Below are positions 1 to 9,587 of a DNA stretch of 64,000 nucleotides, in pieces; position 1 is the first letter of the stretch, and each line of letters starts with the position of its first letter. The notes beneath the pieces were generated by a model. That model was not told where the DNA came from, did no database searches, and worked only from the letters and a program-made list of their open reading frames with translations. Source of the DNA: CAVPGP01 sp963718065 (GTDB lineage Bacteria > Actinomycetota > Thermoleophilia > Gaiellales > Gaiellaceae); contig CAVQYE010000006.1 of assembly GCA_963718065.1 (NCBI GenBank), positions 74,828 through 138,827 on the forward strand. Reading direction: 5' to 3'. A program made the translations under genes and the position numbers.

Positions 1-25
1 ACGGCGGCGAGGAAGTTCCCCGCCG

Positions 26-569
26 TCAGCTTCGCCGCAGGGATCGGATCAGGCTTCGCCACCGGGTCCTTCGTCGCGCGCGGAGCACTTCGACTGCTTG
101 CTCGAGCTCAATCGGCTCGCTGACCGCTGAGTAGAACGCGACCTTCGCCTCACGGCGGGCGTCGCGCGTCACGTCGTAGACCGGCGGCCGGATCCAGGTC
201 TCCGGACCGACGACCTCGTCGCCGGCCGCCCGCGCCAGCGCTTTCTTCGAGGCGATGCGGATCGCGAAGGCGTCGCCGTGGCGCAGGTCGCGCGCAGCGA
301 GCGCCGCGGGGAGCCGGTGGTCGCGCAGGAAGGTCAAGAGCGCGCGCGGTGTCGGCGTAGACCTCGGCAGGCGCCTCGGTCTGGAACCGGAGCCGCCCGG
401 AGTTGTCGACTCCGGGCCAGTCGGTGACCGCGAGCACGGCCCAGCTCGCCTCGATCTCGTCGACGACGACGTAGTGGTAGCCGTCGAAGTCGACGGTGCG
501 CAGCGAGCGCGGCTGCCAGGGCCGGAGTCGGCCGTGCTTCGGCGGATTCGCAACGCGCGGCAGCGCCAT
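26..569 (-). pseudogene. hypothetical protein, one frameshift
   Basis: Two minus-strand frames join into one protein of about 180 residues. The N-terminal frame begins at ATG 569 (MALPRVANPP) and reads to about position 345, where a GC-rich run (gcgcgcgctc) needs a single-base correction to continue as ALLTFLRDHRLP and on to the TGA at 26. Both halves have normal high-GC codon use, so the break looks like a sequencing indel rather than old decay. I do not recognise the family. The N-terminal half is rich in aromatic and acidic residues (DFDGYHYVVVDEIEASW) and the tail is basic (RRRTRW). The gene lies just downstream of the 615-1838 gene on the same strand. Confidence 0.5.
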
Positions 570-614
570 CGCCGTCAGGCTCGCGCCTCCGCGGCCAGAT
601 GTCAACGCTGGGTG

Positions 615-1838
615 CTAGGCCGCGCTGCTCTCGAGGTAGCCGGCCGGCTTCGGCCGCAGCCCGAGGATCGTGTCGTCGAGTGCGGTTACGAGCTCGCCGC
701 GACTTCCGTGGAGGAGCGTCTCGACGATCGCTCGCCGCAGCGACTCCGGGTCCTCGGCCTCGCGCAGCCGCTCGTGGATCTCCGCACGCTCCTTCGGGCC
801 GGACGCGAGCAGCACGGCGGCACGCAGCGACGCGGCCCAGAGCCCGTCGCGGCCGCCGAGCAGCGATTCGAGCGCCGCGCGGAGCTGCTCCTTGCGGAAG
901 GTGCCTTCCTGGAAGAGCGAGAGCTCCCAGCGGTCGAGCGCATCGGCGAGCTTCGGATCGCCGTCCGCGACCGGCAGGCGCTCCCGCACGTCCCGCACGA
1001 GCTTCGCCCGGAACGGGTCGAGGCGGCTCGGCTCGCCTGGCGGCGGGGTGGCCGCGATCGGGAGCATCGGACGGATCGCGAGCGGCCGCCAGTCGAGGCG
1101 CTCGAAGATGACCGGGCCTGCGGCGACCGGGCCGCCGATCACGAGCCGGAGCGCCGTCAAGGCATCGGCGAGCTCGCCGGGGGCATCGGGCGGCTCGACT
1201 TCGCCGGGCTCGAGCTCACGGGCGAGCTCGATCACGCACCGGCGATCCTCCTCGCGGCCGAACCGCTCCGGCAGCAGACCCTGCGCCTCCGGCCAGTAGT
1301 TGGCAAGCTCATCCGACGCCGCGACGCGGACGCGGATGCCGTCGCCGAGATCGAGCGCAGCCCCGCTCGAGAGGCCCACCAGCGGCGCGATTGCCGCGTA
1401 CGAGCGCGCACTGCCGAAGAGGGTCGACTCGAGCTCCTCGTACGCGCGGTCGAAGGCGTCGTCGTGCCAGTCGAAGCCGCCGCAGCGCTCGGCGGTCATG
1501 CTGAGCAGGGGCAGGAGCACCGAGCGGAAGATCGCCTCTTCCTCGGTGGGGCCGGCGCCGGCGTGCGCGCGGGCGTAGATCGCCGCCGACGGGGCGCGCA
1601 GCAGGTCCTCCATCGCGATCTTCGCGTCGGGCAGGACGAGGAGCGCCGAGAGCCGCTGCTCGACGAAGCCACGCGGCAGGGGCCGGTACTCGTACAGGGT
1701 CGGACCGGCGCCGAGCGCATGCTCCTCGAAGGCGAATGGGAGGTCGGCTCCGCTCTCGACGTCGGCGGCGAGCGCCTTGAACGCGCCGAGGCAGTAGTTG
1801 CGCAGGGACTGGTAGAGGTGCGGAGCACGAACCGCCAT
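615..1838 (-). CDS. hypothetical protein, 407 aa
   Basis: The ATG at 1838 starts a 407-residue protein (MAVRAPHLYQ). The open frame extends further upstream, but that part overlaps the zinc-finger end of the neighbouring glycosylase and reads as its shadow. I see no signal peptide, membrane segment or recognisable catalytic motif. The protein is acidic and mostly helical in appearance, with conserved-looking stretches such as FDWHDDAFDRAY and WELSLFQEGTFRKEQL. It starts 8 bp after the glycosylase stop, so the two are probably co-transcribed. Function unknown. Confidence 0.6.
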   Translation of the reverse strand: MAVRAPHLYQSLRNYCLGAFKALAADVESGADLPFAFEEHALGAGPTLYEYRPLPRGFVEQRLSALLVLPDAKIAMEDLLRAPSAAIYARAHAGAGPTEEEAIFRSVLLPLLSMTAERCGGFDWHDDAFDRAYEELESTLFGSARSYAAIAPLVGLSSGAALDLGDGIRVRVAASDELANYWPEAQGLLPERFGREEDRRCVIELARELEPGEVEPPDAPGELADALTALRLVIGGPVAAGPVIFERLDWRPLAIRPMLPIAATPPPGEPSRLDPFRAKLVRDVRERLPVADGDPKLADALDRWELSLFQEGTFRKEQLRAALESLLGGRDGLWAASLRAAVLLASGPKERAEIHERLREAEDPESLRRAIVETLLHGSRGELVTALDDTILGLRPKPAGYLESSAA

Positions 1839-1846
1839 GCCACCCG

Positions 1847-2617
1847 TTACGCGCTCCCGGCCCCCATCCCTTCCCCCTGGCAGCCGGGACACCAGTAGGC
1901 GATGCGGTTGTCGTCGCCCTGGCCGCGCGAGTGAATCGCGGTGCCGCAGCGCGGACAGGGCCTGCCGGCACGGCGGTAGACGCGCCGCAGCGGCCGTGCG
2001 CCGGCGACGCTCGCGCTCATCTCCGCGGCGAGCCAATCGAGGAGCTCGCGGAGCTCGTCGTCGGTGGCCGCGGCGACATCACGCCACGGGGAAAGGCGGG
2101 TCTGCCAGAGGCCCTCCGCCTTCCAGACGTTGCCGACGCCGGCGACGAGCCGCTGGTCGAGCAGTGCGTCGCCGAGGGCGCGCTCGGGGCTGCGAGCGCA
2201 GCCGCCGGATCATCTCCGTCGATGTCGGGCGGCCGCGCGAGGATGTCCGGTCCGAGGCGCTCGACGGCGCGGTCGTTGCCGCGCTCATGCAGCTCGAGCA
2301 CCGGCCCGTTCCAGAGCACCGCCTCGTGCTCGCTGCCGCGGAGGACGAGCCACGGCCGGCCGGAGCGCTGCGTCCCGAGCGGCTGCACGCGCCAGCGCCC
2401 GCTCATCCGCAGGTGGCTGCGCAGCACGAGCCCGCCCTCGAAGCTCGAGCAAGACGTTCTTGCCGACAGCGCGGACGCTCTCGAGCGTGCGGCCGCTGAG
2501 GCGCTCTGCGATCTGCCCGGCCTGCGCCCGCGGGTGCGGCGTCTCGACCTCGACCCGCTGCCCGACGAGGACCTGGAGCCGTGCGGCCGCCCGGTGGAGC
2601 GAGTCGCCTTCAGGCAC
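1847..2617 (-). pseudogene. Fpg/Nei-family DNA glycosylase, three frameshifts
   Basis: This is a formamidopyrimidine/endonuclease VIII-type glycosylase that excises oxidised bases and nicks the abasic site. The N-terminus MPEGDSLHR has the catalytic Pro2 and Glu3, and Lys53 lies in AVGKNVLLE. The C-terminal zinc finger is intact (CPRCGTAIHS then YWCPGCQ). Three single-base indels are needed to read it through: near 2443 (LLE to GGLVLRSHLRMSG), near 2210 (DIDGD to MIRRLRSQP) and near 2185 (QP to ERALGDALLDQ). The reconstructed length of about 256 residues is normal for actinobacterial Nei2-like enzymes. It is divergent from the 2689 gene across a 71-bp gap. Whether it is really broken depends on the raw reads. 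Confidence 0.75.
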
Positions 2618-2688
2618 CGGCCACCTCGGACATGGGGCGAGCGTATCCCGCCGACGCGAGGATGGGACATCTACATTTGCCGGGTGAC

Positions 2689-3123
2689 GTGCACGTGAGC
2701 AGACGCCTGCGCGCGGCGGCCGCTGGAGCGGGTGCGGCGCTCGCCTGGGGTGCGGTCGAGCCGCTCGACCGGCGCATCTTCCGCTGCGACTACTCGGATG
2801 TGGCGCTGCTCGGCAAGGCCGTGACGCGCGGGCGCGCCTGGCCGGTCGCGGGCGCTGCGATCCACGCCGTGAACGGGGCCGTGTTCGGGCTCGCGTACCA
2901 CGAGGTGCGGCGCGTGACGCGGCTGCCCGCGCGACGGCTCGCGCTCGGGATGGCGCTGGCCGAGCACCTGACGCTCTATCCGCTCGGGTACTTCATCGAC
3001 CGGTATCACCCGCGGCGGGGCGAGCCCGGGATCCCGCCGCTGATGACGAACGGGCGCGCGTTCGCGCAGGCGACGTTCCGGCATGCGCTCTTCGGCGTGC
3101 TGCTCGGCCGCTGGGCCGTGTAG
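2689..3123 (+). CDS. hypothetical membrane protein, 144 aa
   Basis: GTG starts lie at 2689 and 2695; the longer frame upstream would run through the glycosylase promoter. The protein has an Ala/Gly-rich hydrophobic N-terminal segment (RAAAAGAGAALAWGAVEPLDRR), a second hydrophobic stretch around VAGAAIHAVNGAVFGLAYHE and a third around LALGMALAEHLTLYPLGYFID. This suggests a small polytopic inner-membrane protein. The HPRRGEPGIPPL loop is probably outside the bilayer. Function unknown. The nitronate monooxygenase gene follows after 3 bp, suggesting co-transcription. Confidence 0.6.
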   Translation: MHVSRRLRAAAAGAGAALAWGAVEPLDRRIFRCDYSDVALLGKAVTRGRAWPVAGAAIHAVNGAVFGLAYHEVRRVTRLPARRLALGMALAEHLTLYPLGYFIDRYHPRRGEPGIPPLMTNGRAFAQATFRHALFGVLLGRWAV

Positions 3124-3126
3124 CGC

Positions 3127-4177
3127 GTGTCGTGGCCCGCGACGCGTGTGGCCGAGCTGCTCGGCGTTCGCTATCCGATCATCGGTGCGCCGATGGCCGG
3201 CGGCCCGTCGACGCCCGCGCTCGCCGCCTCCGTCTCGCGGGCCGGCGGGCTCGGGTCGCTTGGCCGGCGCGATGCTGACGCCGGCGGCTTTGCGGGACGA
3301 GATCCGCGAGACGCGGCGGCTGACGGACGCGCCGTTCGCGGTCAACCTGTTTGCGCCGCTGCCGCCGCAGGACGTCCACCAGGATGTGGTCGCGCGCTTG
3401 CGGGAGGTGCTGGCGCCGTGGCACGACGAGCTCGGCCTGGCGCAGCCTGAGCCGGCGTCGCCGCCGGACACGTTCGCGGACACGGTCGCGGTCGCGATCG
3501 AGGAGCGGGTGCCGGTGCTCAGCTTCACGTTCGGCATTCCGCCGCTCGATGCTGCGCAGGCGGCCGGGCTGACGCTGATCGGGACGGCGACGACCGCGCG
3601 CGAGGCGCTGCTGCTGGCGCGCGCCGGGGTCGACGCCGTGGTGCTGCAGAGCGCCGAGGCGGGCGGCCATCGCGGCACGTTCGCGGGGTCGTTCGACGAC
3701 GCGCTCGTCCCACTGGCCGAGCTGATCCCCGCCGCCGCCGAGGCGGTCGACCTGCCGCTGATTGCGGCGGGCGGCCTTGTCGACGGCGACGGCATCGCGG
3801 CGGCGCTCCGGCTCGGAGCCGAGGGCGTGCAGCTCGGGACGGCATTCCTCGTCTCTCCGGAGGCGGGCACTCCCGCGGCGCACCGGCGGGCCGTGCTCGC
3901 GGGCGGCGACGCGATCGTGACGAACGTCTACACGGGGCGCCACGCCCGGCTGCTCCGCACGCCGCTCGTGGACGCGCTCGCTGCAACGGGCGCGGTGCTC
4001 CCGTACCCGCAACAGGCGTCGATGCTCGCCGCGCTGCGACGCGCCGGCTCCGAGCTCGACCGCGGCGATCTCCTGTTCCTGCTCGCCGGCAGCGGCGCAG
4101 GGCGACTGCGCGAGCTGCCTGCGGGGAAGCTCGTCGAGACGCTCGTGAGCGAGACAGAAGCCGCTCTAGGCCCGTAG
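3127..4177 (+). pseudogene. nitronate monooxygenase family protein, one frameshift
   Basis: This is an FMN-dependent TIM-barrel enzyme of the 2-nitropropane dioxygenase family, which oxidises alkyl nitronates. The N-terminal motif PIIGAPMAGGPSTP, the active-site stretch LQSAEAGGHRG (catalytic His) and the phosphate-binding LIAAGGLVDGDG and GAEGVQLGTAF are all present. The start is GTG 3127. After GLGSL at about 3258 the frame changes; dropping one g from a gg gives AGAMLTPAALRDEIRET and an uninterrupted protein of about 349 residues, normal for the family. A single homopolymer error is the simplest explanation. The 3' end overlaps the convergent helicase gene by 12 bp. Confidence 0.8.
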
Positions 4178-7100
4178 CACCGCGCGGCGGGGCCCGGCGA
4201 GGAACCCTTCCTCGACGAGCAGCGGCAGGATCTCGGAATCGGTGACCGGCTCGCCGTCGAAGCGCTCGACTGCGAGCCGCGAGCCCGGCTTGCCCTTGAC
4301 GTGCGTCGCCAGGGCCGCGACCGCAGGCCGCAGCCACGCCTCGTCGGGATCGCGCAGCGGCACGAGCGTCCGCCCGCCGCGCTCGACGTAGAGCGCCGGC
4401 TCGCCGCCGAGCAGCACGACGTAGGCACCCGCCACCCTCGCCGCACGGGCGCCGGCCCGCTTCGGCCACGGCAGCGCGGCGCCGTACGGCTGCGCCGGAT
4501 CGGCGGCCGCGAGCACAAGCGTCTCGGGCTCGTCGCCCTGCCGGGGCCGTAGCTCGCGCAATCGCTCGACGGCGCCGCCGAGCGCGAACTGCGCCCCGCC
4601 GAGGCCCTCGACGAAGTAGCCGCGCCGGCAGAGCCCGAGCGTCTCGAGCGCGCGCAGCTCCTGGTAGACGGCGCCGTAGCCGCCGGCAATGCCCTCGCCG
4701 CGGACGCCGTCGCGCGTGACGATCCCCTGGCGCTCCAGCAGCAGCTCGGCGAGCGCCCGCGCGTCCCGCTCGCCGGCGAACAACCGGTCCGTCGTCGACC
4801 AGCGTCCCTGCGTCGCGGTGATCGCCGCGGCGCGGCGCCGTGAGAAGCGACGCGGCCGGCGCTGAGCCTTGGGCGCGCCGTACCGGCGGGCTGCCCGCAG
4901 CGGCTGCCAGGCGTCGTTTGTCACCTCGCCCGACCAGACGAGATCCCAGAGCGGCGGCAGCGCTTCGTCGGCATCGAGCCCCGTGGCCGCGAGCAGGTCG
5001 TGCCAGAACTCCGCGCGGGTGCCGAGCGCGGCGCGAATCGCGTCATGGACGTCGCTCTCAGGCCGGTCGGCCGCCCCGGGGCGCCCCAGCACCGGCGCGT
5101 CCTCACGGAAGTAGACGGCAACGCGGTCAAGGCCGGCGCCGACCCAGACGAGCTCACCCGAGGCGCAGAGCTGATCGAGCTGCTCCGGCCGGTAGCCGGG
5201 AACGCGGCGCGGCAGCACCTCGCTCTCCCAGAGGGCGGCCGGCAGCGGCAGCGCCTGCAGCGGCACGAGCGACTCCCGCAGCGACGCCCGCCGGTCGATC
5301 GCGTGCCAGCTCGGCAGGAAGCGGCCGTACGCCGCGCGCTCCGCCGGCTCGACCTCCTTGCGGAGCGCGGCGAGCGAGGCGCGGCGCAGGCGGCGCAGGA
5401 CGTCTGGGTCGCACCACTCGCGCTCCGTCCCTCCCGGGCGAAGCTCTCCGCGCAGGAGCGTGTCGTCGCGCTCGAAGGCGTGGAGGATCGGCTCGACGTC
5501 GCGGCCGAAGCGCTCGTTCGCCTGCTGGGTCGTGAACGGCCCGCGCCCACGCGCGTAGCGGAGGACGAGCGACTCGAGCGCGTCGGGCACCGGCTCGAGG
5601 AACGCATCCGGCAGCCCGCCCGGCGGCATGATCCCGAGCGCGTCGCGGTAGCGGCCGGCATCCTCGGCGGCGATCAGGCGCTCCTCGCCGACGAGCCGGA
5701 TGAGCAGGGCGCGACGCTCCTGCAGCAGCGGCTCGGCGAGCTCGATGTCGTACTCGCCTTCGCGCAGGTCGCCGCGGAGACGGAGCAGGTCGTGCAGATG
5801 GTCCGGCGTCTTCGGATCGCCGCGAAGGCTCGCCTCCACCTCGGCGAGCGCCGTCTGATCGATCAGGTCGCGCAGCTCCTCCTGGCCCAGAAGCTCCTTC
5901 AGCAGATCGCGGTCGAGCGAGAGGGCCGCCGCGCGGCGCTCGGCCGGCGGCGTGTCGTCCTCGTACATGTAGGTGGCGATGTAGTCGAAGAGGAGCGACG
6001 ACGAGAACGGCGACGCGGACGTCGTCTCGACGTCGACGAGGTCGAGCTCACGCGTCTTCAGCCCGTGCAGGATCTTCTTCAGCGCCGGGAGGTCGAAGAC
6101 GTCCTGCAGCACCTCGCGGTAGGTCTCGAGGATCACCGGGAACGACCCATACTTCCGCGCCACCTGCAGCAGGCCCTGGGCCTTGAGGCGCTGCTGCCAG
6201 AGGGGAGTGCGCTCGCCCGGCCGGCGGCGCGGGATCAGCAGCGAGCGGGAGGCGTTCTCGCGGAAGCGCGCGCCGAAGAGCGCTGTCTCCCCCACCTCCT
6301 GCACGACCAGATCCTCGAGCTCGTCCGGGTCGACGAGGATCTCGCTCGTCGGCGGCGGCTGGTCGGCGTCGGGGAAGTGGAGCGCGACGCCATCGTCGGA
6401 CCAGATCGAGCTCACCTGTAGGCCGAGCGAGTCGCGAATCCGCGCCTGCAGGGCGAGCGCCCACGGCCCGTGTACGCGTGCGCCGAAGGGCGTCAGCAGC
6501 GTCACGCGCCAGTCGCCGATCTCGTCACGGAAGCGCTCGACGACGATCGTCCGGTCCGACGGCACCGCGCCGGTCGCAGCCTGCTGCTCGCCGAGGAAGG
6601 TGAGCAGGTTCCGGGCCGCGCGATCGTCCAGCATGTAGTCGTCCCGGAGCCGGTCGAGCGCCTTCCGCTCGGTGAGCGCGACGAGCTCGCGGGTCGCGCG
6701 GCCGATCTTCTCGCCCAGCTCGTAGGGCCGGCCGACGCCCTCGCCCTTCCAGAACGGAATCGCGCCCGGCACACCGGGGGCAGGCGAGACGATGACCCGA
6801 TCGCGTGTGATCTCCTCGATCCGCCACGACGACGCGCCGAGCAGGAACGTCTGACCCGCGCGAGCCTCGTAGACCATCTCCTCGTCGAGCTCGCCGACGC
6901 GCCCGCCGCCGTCGGCGAGGAAGACGCCGAAGAGGCCGCGGTCGGGGATCGTGCCCGCGTTCGTGACCGCGAGCCTCCGAGCGCCTTCGCGCCCGCGGAC
7001 GAGATTGCCGGTGCGGTCCCAGATGATCCGCGGCCGGAGCTCCGCGAACTCGTCCGACGGATAGCGCCCGGCCAGCATGTCGAGCACGTTCTCCAGCTGA

Positions 7101-8479
7101 GTCCGCGAGAGCTCTGCGAAGGGATACGCCTGCCGGACGAGTGCGTGCAGCTCGTCGACCTCGATCTCCTCCTGCGCCGAGATGGCGACGATCTGCTGCG
7201 CGAGGACGTCGAGTGGGTTGCGCGGGATCTTCGTCTCCTCGATCGCGCCCTCGCGCATCGCGCGCGCGACGACCGCGGACTCGAGAAGGTCGCCGCGGAA
7301 CTTCGGGAAGATGCGGCCCTTGGAGACCTCGCCGAGCGTGTGCCCGGCGCGGCCGACGCGCTGCAATCCGCGGGCGACCGACTTCGGCGACTCGACCTGG
7401 ATCACGAGGTCGACGGCGCCCATGTCGATGCCGAGCTCGAGCGACGACGTGGCGACGAGGCACGGGATCCGCCCCGCCTTCAGGTCCTCCTCGACGAGCA
7501 CGCGCTGCTCGCGGGCGAGGCTCCCGTGATGCGCCCGGGCGATCTCGACCCGCTCGTCGCCGTCGCCGGACGCGAGCTCGTTCAGGCGCAGCGCCAGTCG
7601 CTCCGCGAGCCGCCGGTTGTTGACGAAGACGATCGTCGAGCGGTGCTCCTTGACGAGCTCGAGGATCGCCGGGTAGATCGAGGGCCAGATCGACTGTGAG
7701 TTGCGCTCGACGCCACTTCCCATCTCGACGCCGTCGGCGAGGATGGGCGTCGGCAGGCCGGCGGTCGACTGCAGCTCGCGCATGTCCTCGACCGGCACGA
7801 CGACCCGCAGGTCGAGCTCCTTCGTGACGCCCGCATCGACAAGCCTGATCGGTCGTGCACCGGAGACGAACTTGCCGATCTCCGCGAGCGGGCGCTGCGT
7901 CGCCGAGAGGCCGACGCGCTGCATCGGCTTCGTGAGCAGGCGCTCGAGGCGCTCCACCGAGAGCGCAAGGTGGGCGCCGCGCTTCGTGCCGGCGACGGCG
8001 TGCACCTCGTCGAGGATCAGCGTCTCGACGCCCCGGAGTGTCTCTTGCGCCTGCGAGGTCAGCAGCAGAAACAGCGACTCGGGCGTCGTGATCAGGATGT
8101 CCGGCGGGCTCTTGAGCATGTCGCGCCGCTCCTTCGCGGGCGTGTCGCCGGTGCGGACCGCGACGCGGAGCTGCGAGCCCAGCCCGGAGAGCGGGCCGCG
8201 GAGGTTGCGCTCGATGTCGTAGTTGAGCGCCTTCAGGGGTGAGACGTAGAGGACGCGGAGTCGCTGGGTCGACTCGTCGGGGCCAGGTGCCGCGGACAGG
8301 CGGTCGATGGCGTGGAGGAACGCGGTCAGGGTCTTGCCGGAGCCGGTAGGCGCCTGGATCAGGACGTGATCGCCGGAGGCGATCGCCGGCCAGCCGAGGG
8401 TCTGTGCGGGGGTCGGCGCCGCGAACGCACCCTCGAACCAGGCCCGCGTCTCCGGGCGGAAGTGCGCGAGCGGGTCCAT
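4166..8479 (-). CDS. lhr: Lhr-type large DEAD/DEAH helicase
   Basis: A 1437-residue superfamily 2 helicase of the Lhr (large helicase-related) group, a 3'-5' ATP-dependent translocase linked to nucleic-acid repair in actinobacteria. Motif I is APTGSGKT (residues 43-50), motif II DEVH (157-160), motif III SATQ, and motif VI lies in QRVGRAGH. The long region after about residue 430 matches the winged-helix and Lhr-specific C-terminal domains in position and length. ATG 8479 is preceded by TAATCT six bases upstream and no Shine-Dalgarno, so a leaderless transcript is likely. It is transcribed alone. Family assignment is firm; the cellular role is inferred. Confidence 0.93.
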   Translation of the reverse strand: MDPLAHFRPETRAWFEGAFAAPTPAQTLGWPAIASGDHVLIQAPTGSGKTLTAFLHAIDRLSAAPGPDESTQRLRVLYVSPLKALNYDIERNLRGPLSGLGSQLRVAVRTGDTPAKERRDMLKSPPDILITTPESLFLLLTSQAQETLRGVETLILDEVHAVAGTKRGAHLALSVERLERLLTKPMQRVGLSATQRPLAEIGKFVSGARPIRLVDAGVTKELDLRVVVPVEDMRELQSTAGLPTPILADGVEMGSGVERNSQSIWPSIYPAILELVKEHRSTIVFVNNRRLAERLALRLNELASGDGDERVEIARAHHGSLAREQRVLVEEDLKAGRIPCLVATSSLELGIDMGAVDLVIQVESPKSVARGLQRVGRAGHTLGEVSKGRIFPKFRGDLLESAVVARAMREGAIEETKIPRNPLDVLAQQIVAISAQEEIEVDELHALVRQAYPFAELSRTQLENVLDMLAGRYPSDEFAELRPRIIWDRTGNLVRGREGARRLAVTNAGTIPDRGLFGVFLADGGGRVGELDEEMVYEARAGQTFLLGASSWRIEEITRDRVIVSPAPGVPGAIPFWKGEGVGRPYELGEKIGRATRELVALTERKALDRLRDDYMLDDRAARNLLTFLGEQQAATGAVPSDRTIVVERFRDEIGDWRVTLLTPFGARVHGPWALALQARIRDSLGLQVSSIWSDDGVALHFPDADQPPPTSEILVDPDELEDLVVQEVGETALFGARFRENASRSLLIPRRRPGERTPLWQQRLKAQGLLQVARKYGSFPVILETYREVLQDVFDLPALKKILHGLKTRELDLVDVETTSASPFSSSLLFDYIATYMYEDDTPPAERRAAALSLDRDLLKELLGQEELRDLIDQTALAEVEASLRGDPKTPDHLHDLLRLRGDLREGEYDIELAEPLLQERRALLIRLVGEERLIAAEDAGRYRDALGIMPPGGLPDAFLEPVPDALESLVLRYARGRGPFTTQQANERFGRDVEPILHAFERDDTLLRGELRPGGTEREWCDPDVLRRLRRASLAALRKEVEPAERAAYGRFLPSWHAIDRRASLRESLVPLQALPLPAALWESEVLPRRVPGYRPEQLDQLCASGELVWVGAGLDRVAVYFREDAPVLGRPGAADRPESDVHDAIRAALGTRAEFWHDLLAATGLDADEALPPLWDLVWSGEVTNDAWQPLRAARRYGAPKAQRRPRRFSRRRAAAITATQGRWSTTDRLFAGERDARALAELLLERQGIVTRDGVRGEGIAGGYGAVYQELRALETLGLCRRGYFVEGLGGAQFALGGAVERLRELRPRQGDEPETLVLAAADPAQPYGAALPWPKRAGARAARVAGAYVVLLGGEPALYVERGGRTLVPLRDPDEAWLRPAVAALATHVKGKPGSRLAVERFDGEPVTDSEILPLLVEEGFLAGPRRAVLRA

Positions 8480-8485
8480 GCGTCC

Positions 8486-8491
8486 AGATTA
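8486..8491 (-). promoter_or_regulatory. -10 box TAATCT of lhr (leaderless type)
   Basis: TAATCT, then exactly six bases (GGACGC), then the lhr ATG. This spacing puts the transcription start on the A of the start codon. Confidence 0.5.
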
Positions 8492-8622
8492 CCGCCCGAA
8501 CGTGTGTTTGCGAAAGGGGCGAAACGGCCGTGGGACCAGCGCCTACTCATGCGCCGTCCCTAGCCCCCACCCACCCGGGGAAAAGCTAAGGAGAGGCTAG
8601 CCGGGCAAGACGCACGGGACTG

Positions 8623-8886
8623 TCACAGCTCTGCACAAATATGCGGCGCTCGACCGGCGCCAGGCGAAACGGCGAGAGCGGGTTCCGCGACGAAGTAGAC
8701 GACCAGCGCAATCGCCAGGATCACGCCGACGACCGCCCCGACGACGAGCGTGACGCCGGTCAGCGCGATCAGCGGCGTCCGCGGGCTGCGGCCGCGCTCG
8801 GCCTCGTGGGCGAGGTCCCTGGCGGTCTCCACCGGATGGGGCGTCTCGGGCACGCACGGTGAGTCCCCACGCTGCACGAAAATCAC
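8623..8886 (-). CDS. small single-pass membrane protein, 87 aa
   Basis: A GTG-started frame of 87 residues (8886 down to 8623) has a basic, polar first half (HPVETARDLAHEAERGRSP) followed by one clear transmembrane helix (about residues 38-68, rich in Val, Ile, Leu and Ala) and a short tail. This is the only coding signal in the 435-bp gap between lhr and the HhH-GPD gene. The rest of the gap (8480-8622) shows nothing but C-rich sequence. The start is uncertain because no good ribosome site is visible. Function unknown. Confidence 0.5.
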   Translation of the reverse strand: MIFVQRGDSPCVPETPHPVETARDLAHEAERGRSPRTPLIALTGVTLVVGAVVGVILAIALVVYFVAEPALAVSPGAGRAPHICAEL

Positions 8887-8902
8887 ACCTTCGCAACCGA
8901 GG

Positions 8903-8908
8903 TATCCT
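8903..8908 (+). promoter_or_regulatory. -10 box TATCCT of the HhH-GPD gene (leaderless type)
   Basis: TATCCT is followed by exactly six bases (CAGCTC) and the ATG at 8915, with no Shine-Dalgarno between. Confidence 0.5.
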
Positions 8909-8914
8909 CAGCTC

Positions 8915-9472
8915 ATGGCACCCGACCGGCTCTGGTTCACCGAATCCGACGAGGCGAATGCGCTGAACGCGACCGAGCCGATGGCGCTGCTGATCGGCTT
9001 CGCGATCGACCAGCAGGTGTCCGTGCAGAAGGCGTTCTCCGGCCCGCTCGCCCTGAAGCAGCGCGTCGGCACGCTCGATCCGCGGGAGCTCGCGGGGATG
9101 GACTTGAACGAGGCGTTCCGCGAGAAGCCGGCGATCCACCGCTTCCCCGGCGCGATGGCCGACCGCGTGCGCGACCTGGCTGCCTACGTGACCGACGAGT
9201 ACGACGGCAAGCCCGAGCGGATCTGGACCGAGGCCGCGGACGCCGACGACCTGCGCCGCCGGATCGCCGCCCTGCCGGGCTTCGGCGAGATGAAGATCAA
9301 GGCGCTCGGCTCGGTGCTCGCCAAGCGGTTCGACGTGCCGCAGGCGCAAGGGCTCGTCCCGGACCACCCCACGCTCGGCGACGTCGACTCCGCCGAGCGG
9401 CTCGTTTGGTACCAGGACAAGAAGCGCGCCTACAAAGCGAAGCAGCGCGCCGCGAAGACCGCGAAGGCCTGA
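8915..9472 (+). CDS. HhH-GPD base-excision-type family protein
   Basis: A 185-residue protein resembling the uncharacterised actinobacterial HhH-GPD family (TIGR03252 type). It opens with MAPDRLWFTESDEANALN, carries FAIDQQVSVQKAFSGP in the position of the glycosylase-fold helix bundle, and a helix-hairpin-helix-like LPGFGEMKIKALGSVLAK at about residues 125-142. The C-terminus is Lys/Ala-rich. The family is related to DNA glycosylases, but its substrate and activity are unknown. ATG 8915 is chosen because the in-frame upstream extension runs through the promoter and the divergent small gene. Confidence 0.8.
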   Translation: MAPDRLWFTESDEANALNATEPMALLIGFAIDQQVSVQKAFSGPLALKQRVGTLDPRELAGMDLNEAFREKPAIHRFPGAMADRVRDLAAYVTDEYDGKPERIWTEAADADDLRRRIAALPGFGEMKIKALGSVLAKRFDVPQAQGLVPDHPTLGDVDSAERLVWYQDKKRAYKAKQRAAKTAKA

Positions 9473-9587
9473 GCGGCGGCCGGCTCGACTCACAGTCTTC
9501 TTAAGCGGCGCTCAGGCGACTCTTAGCCGGCACCGGTTCTCTGGAAGGGCAGAGGCGATCCTGCCTCGCTCGACCCAAGGAGCACCG

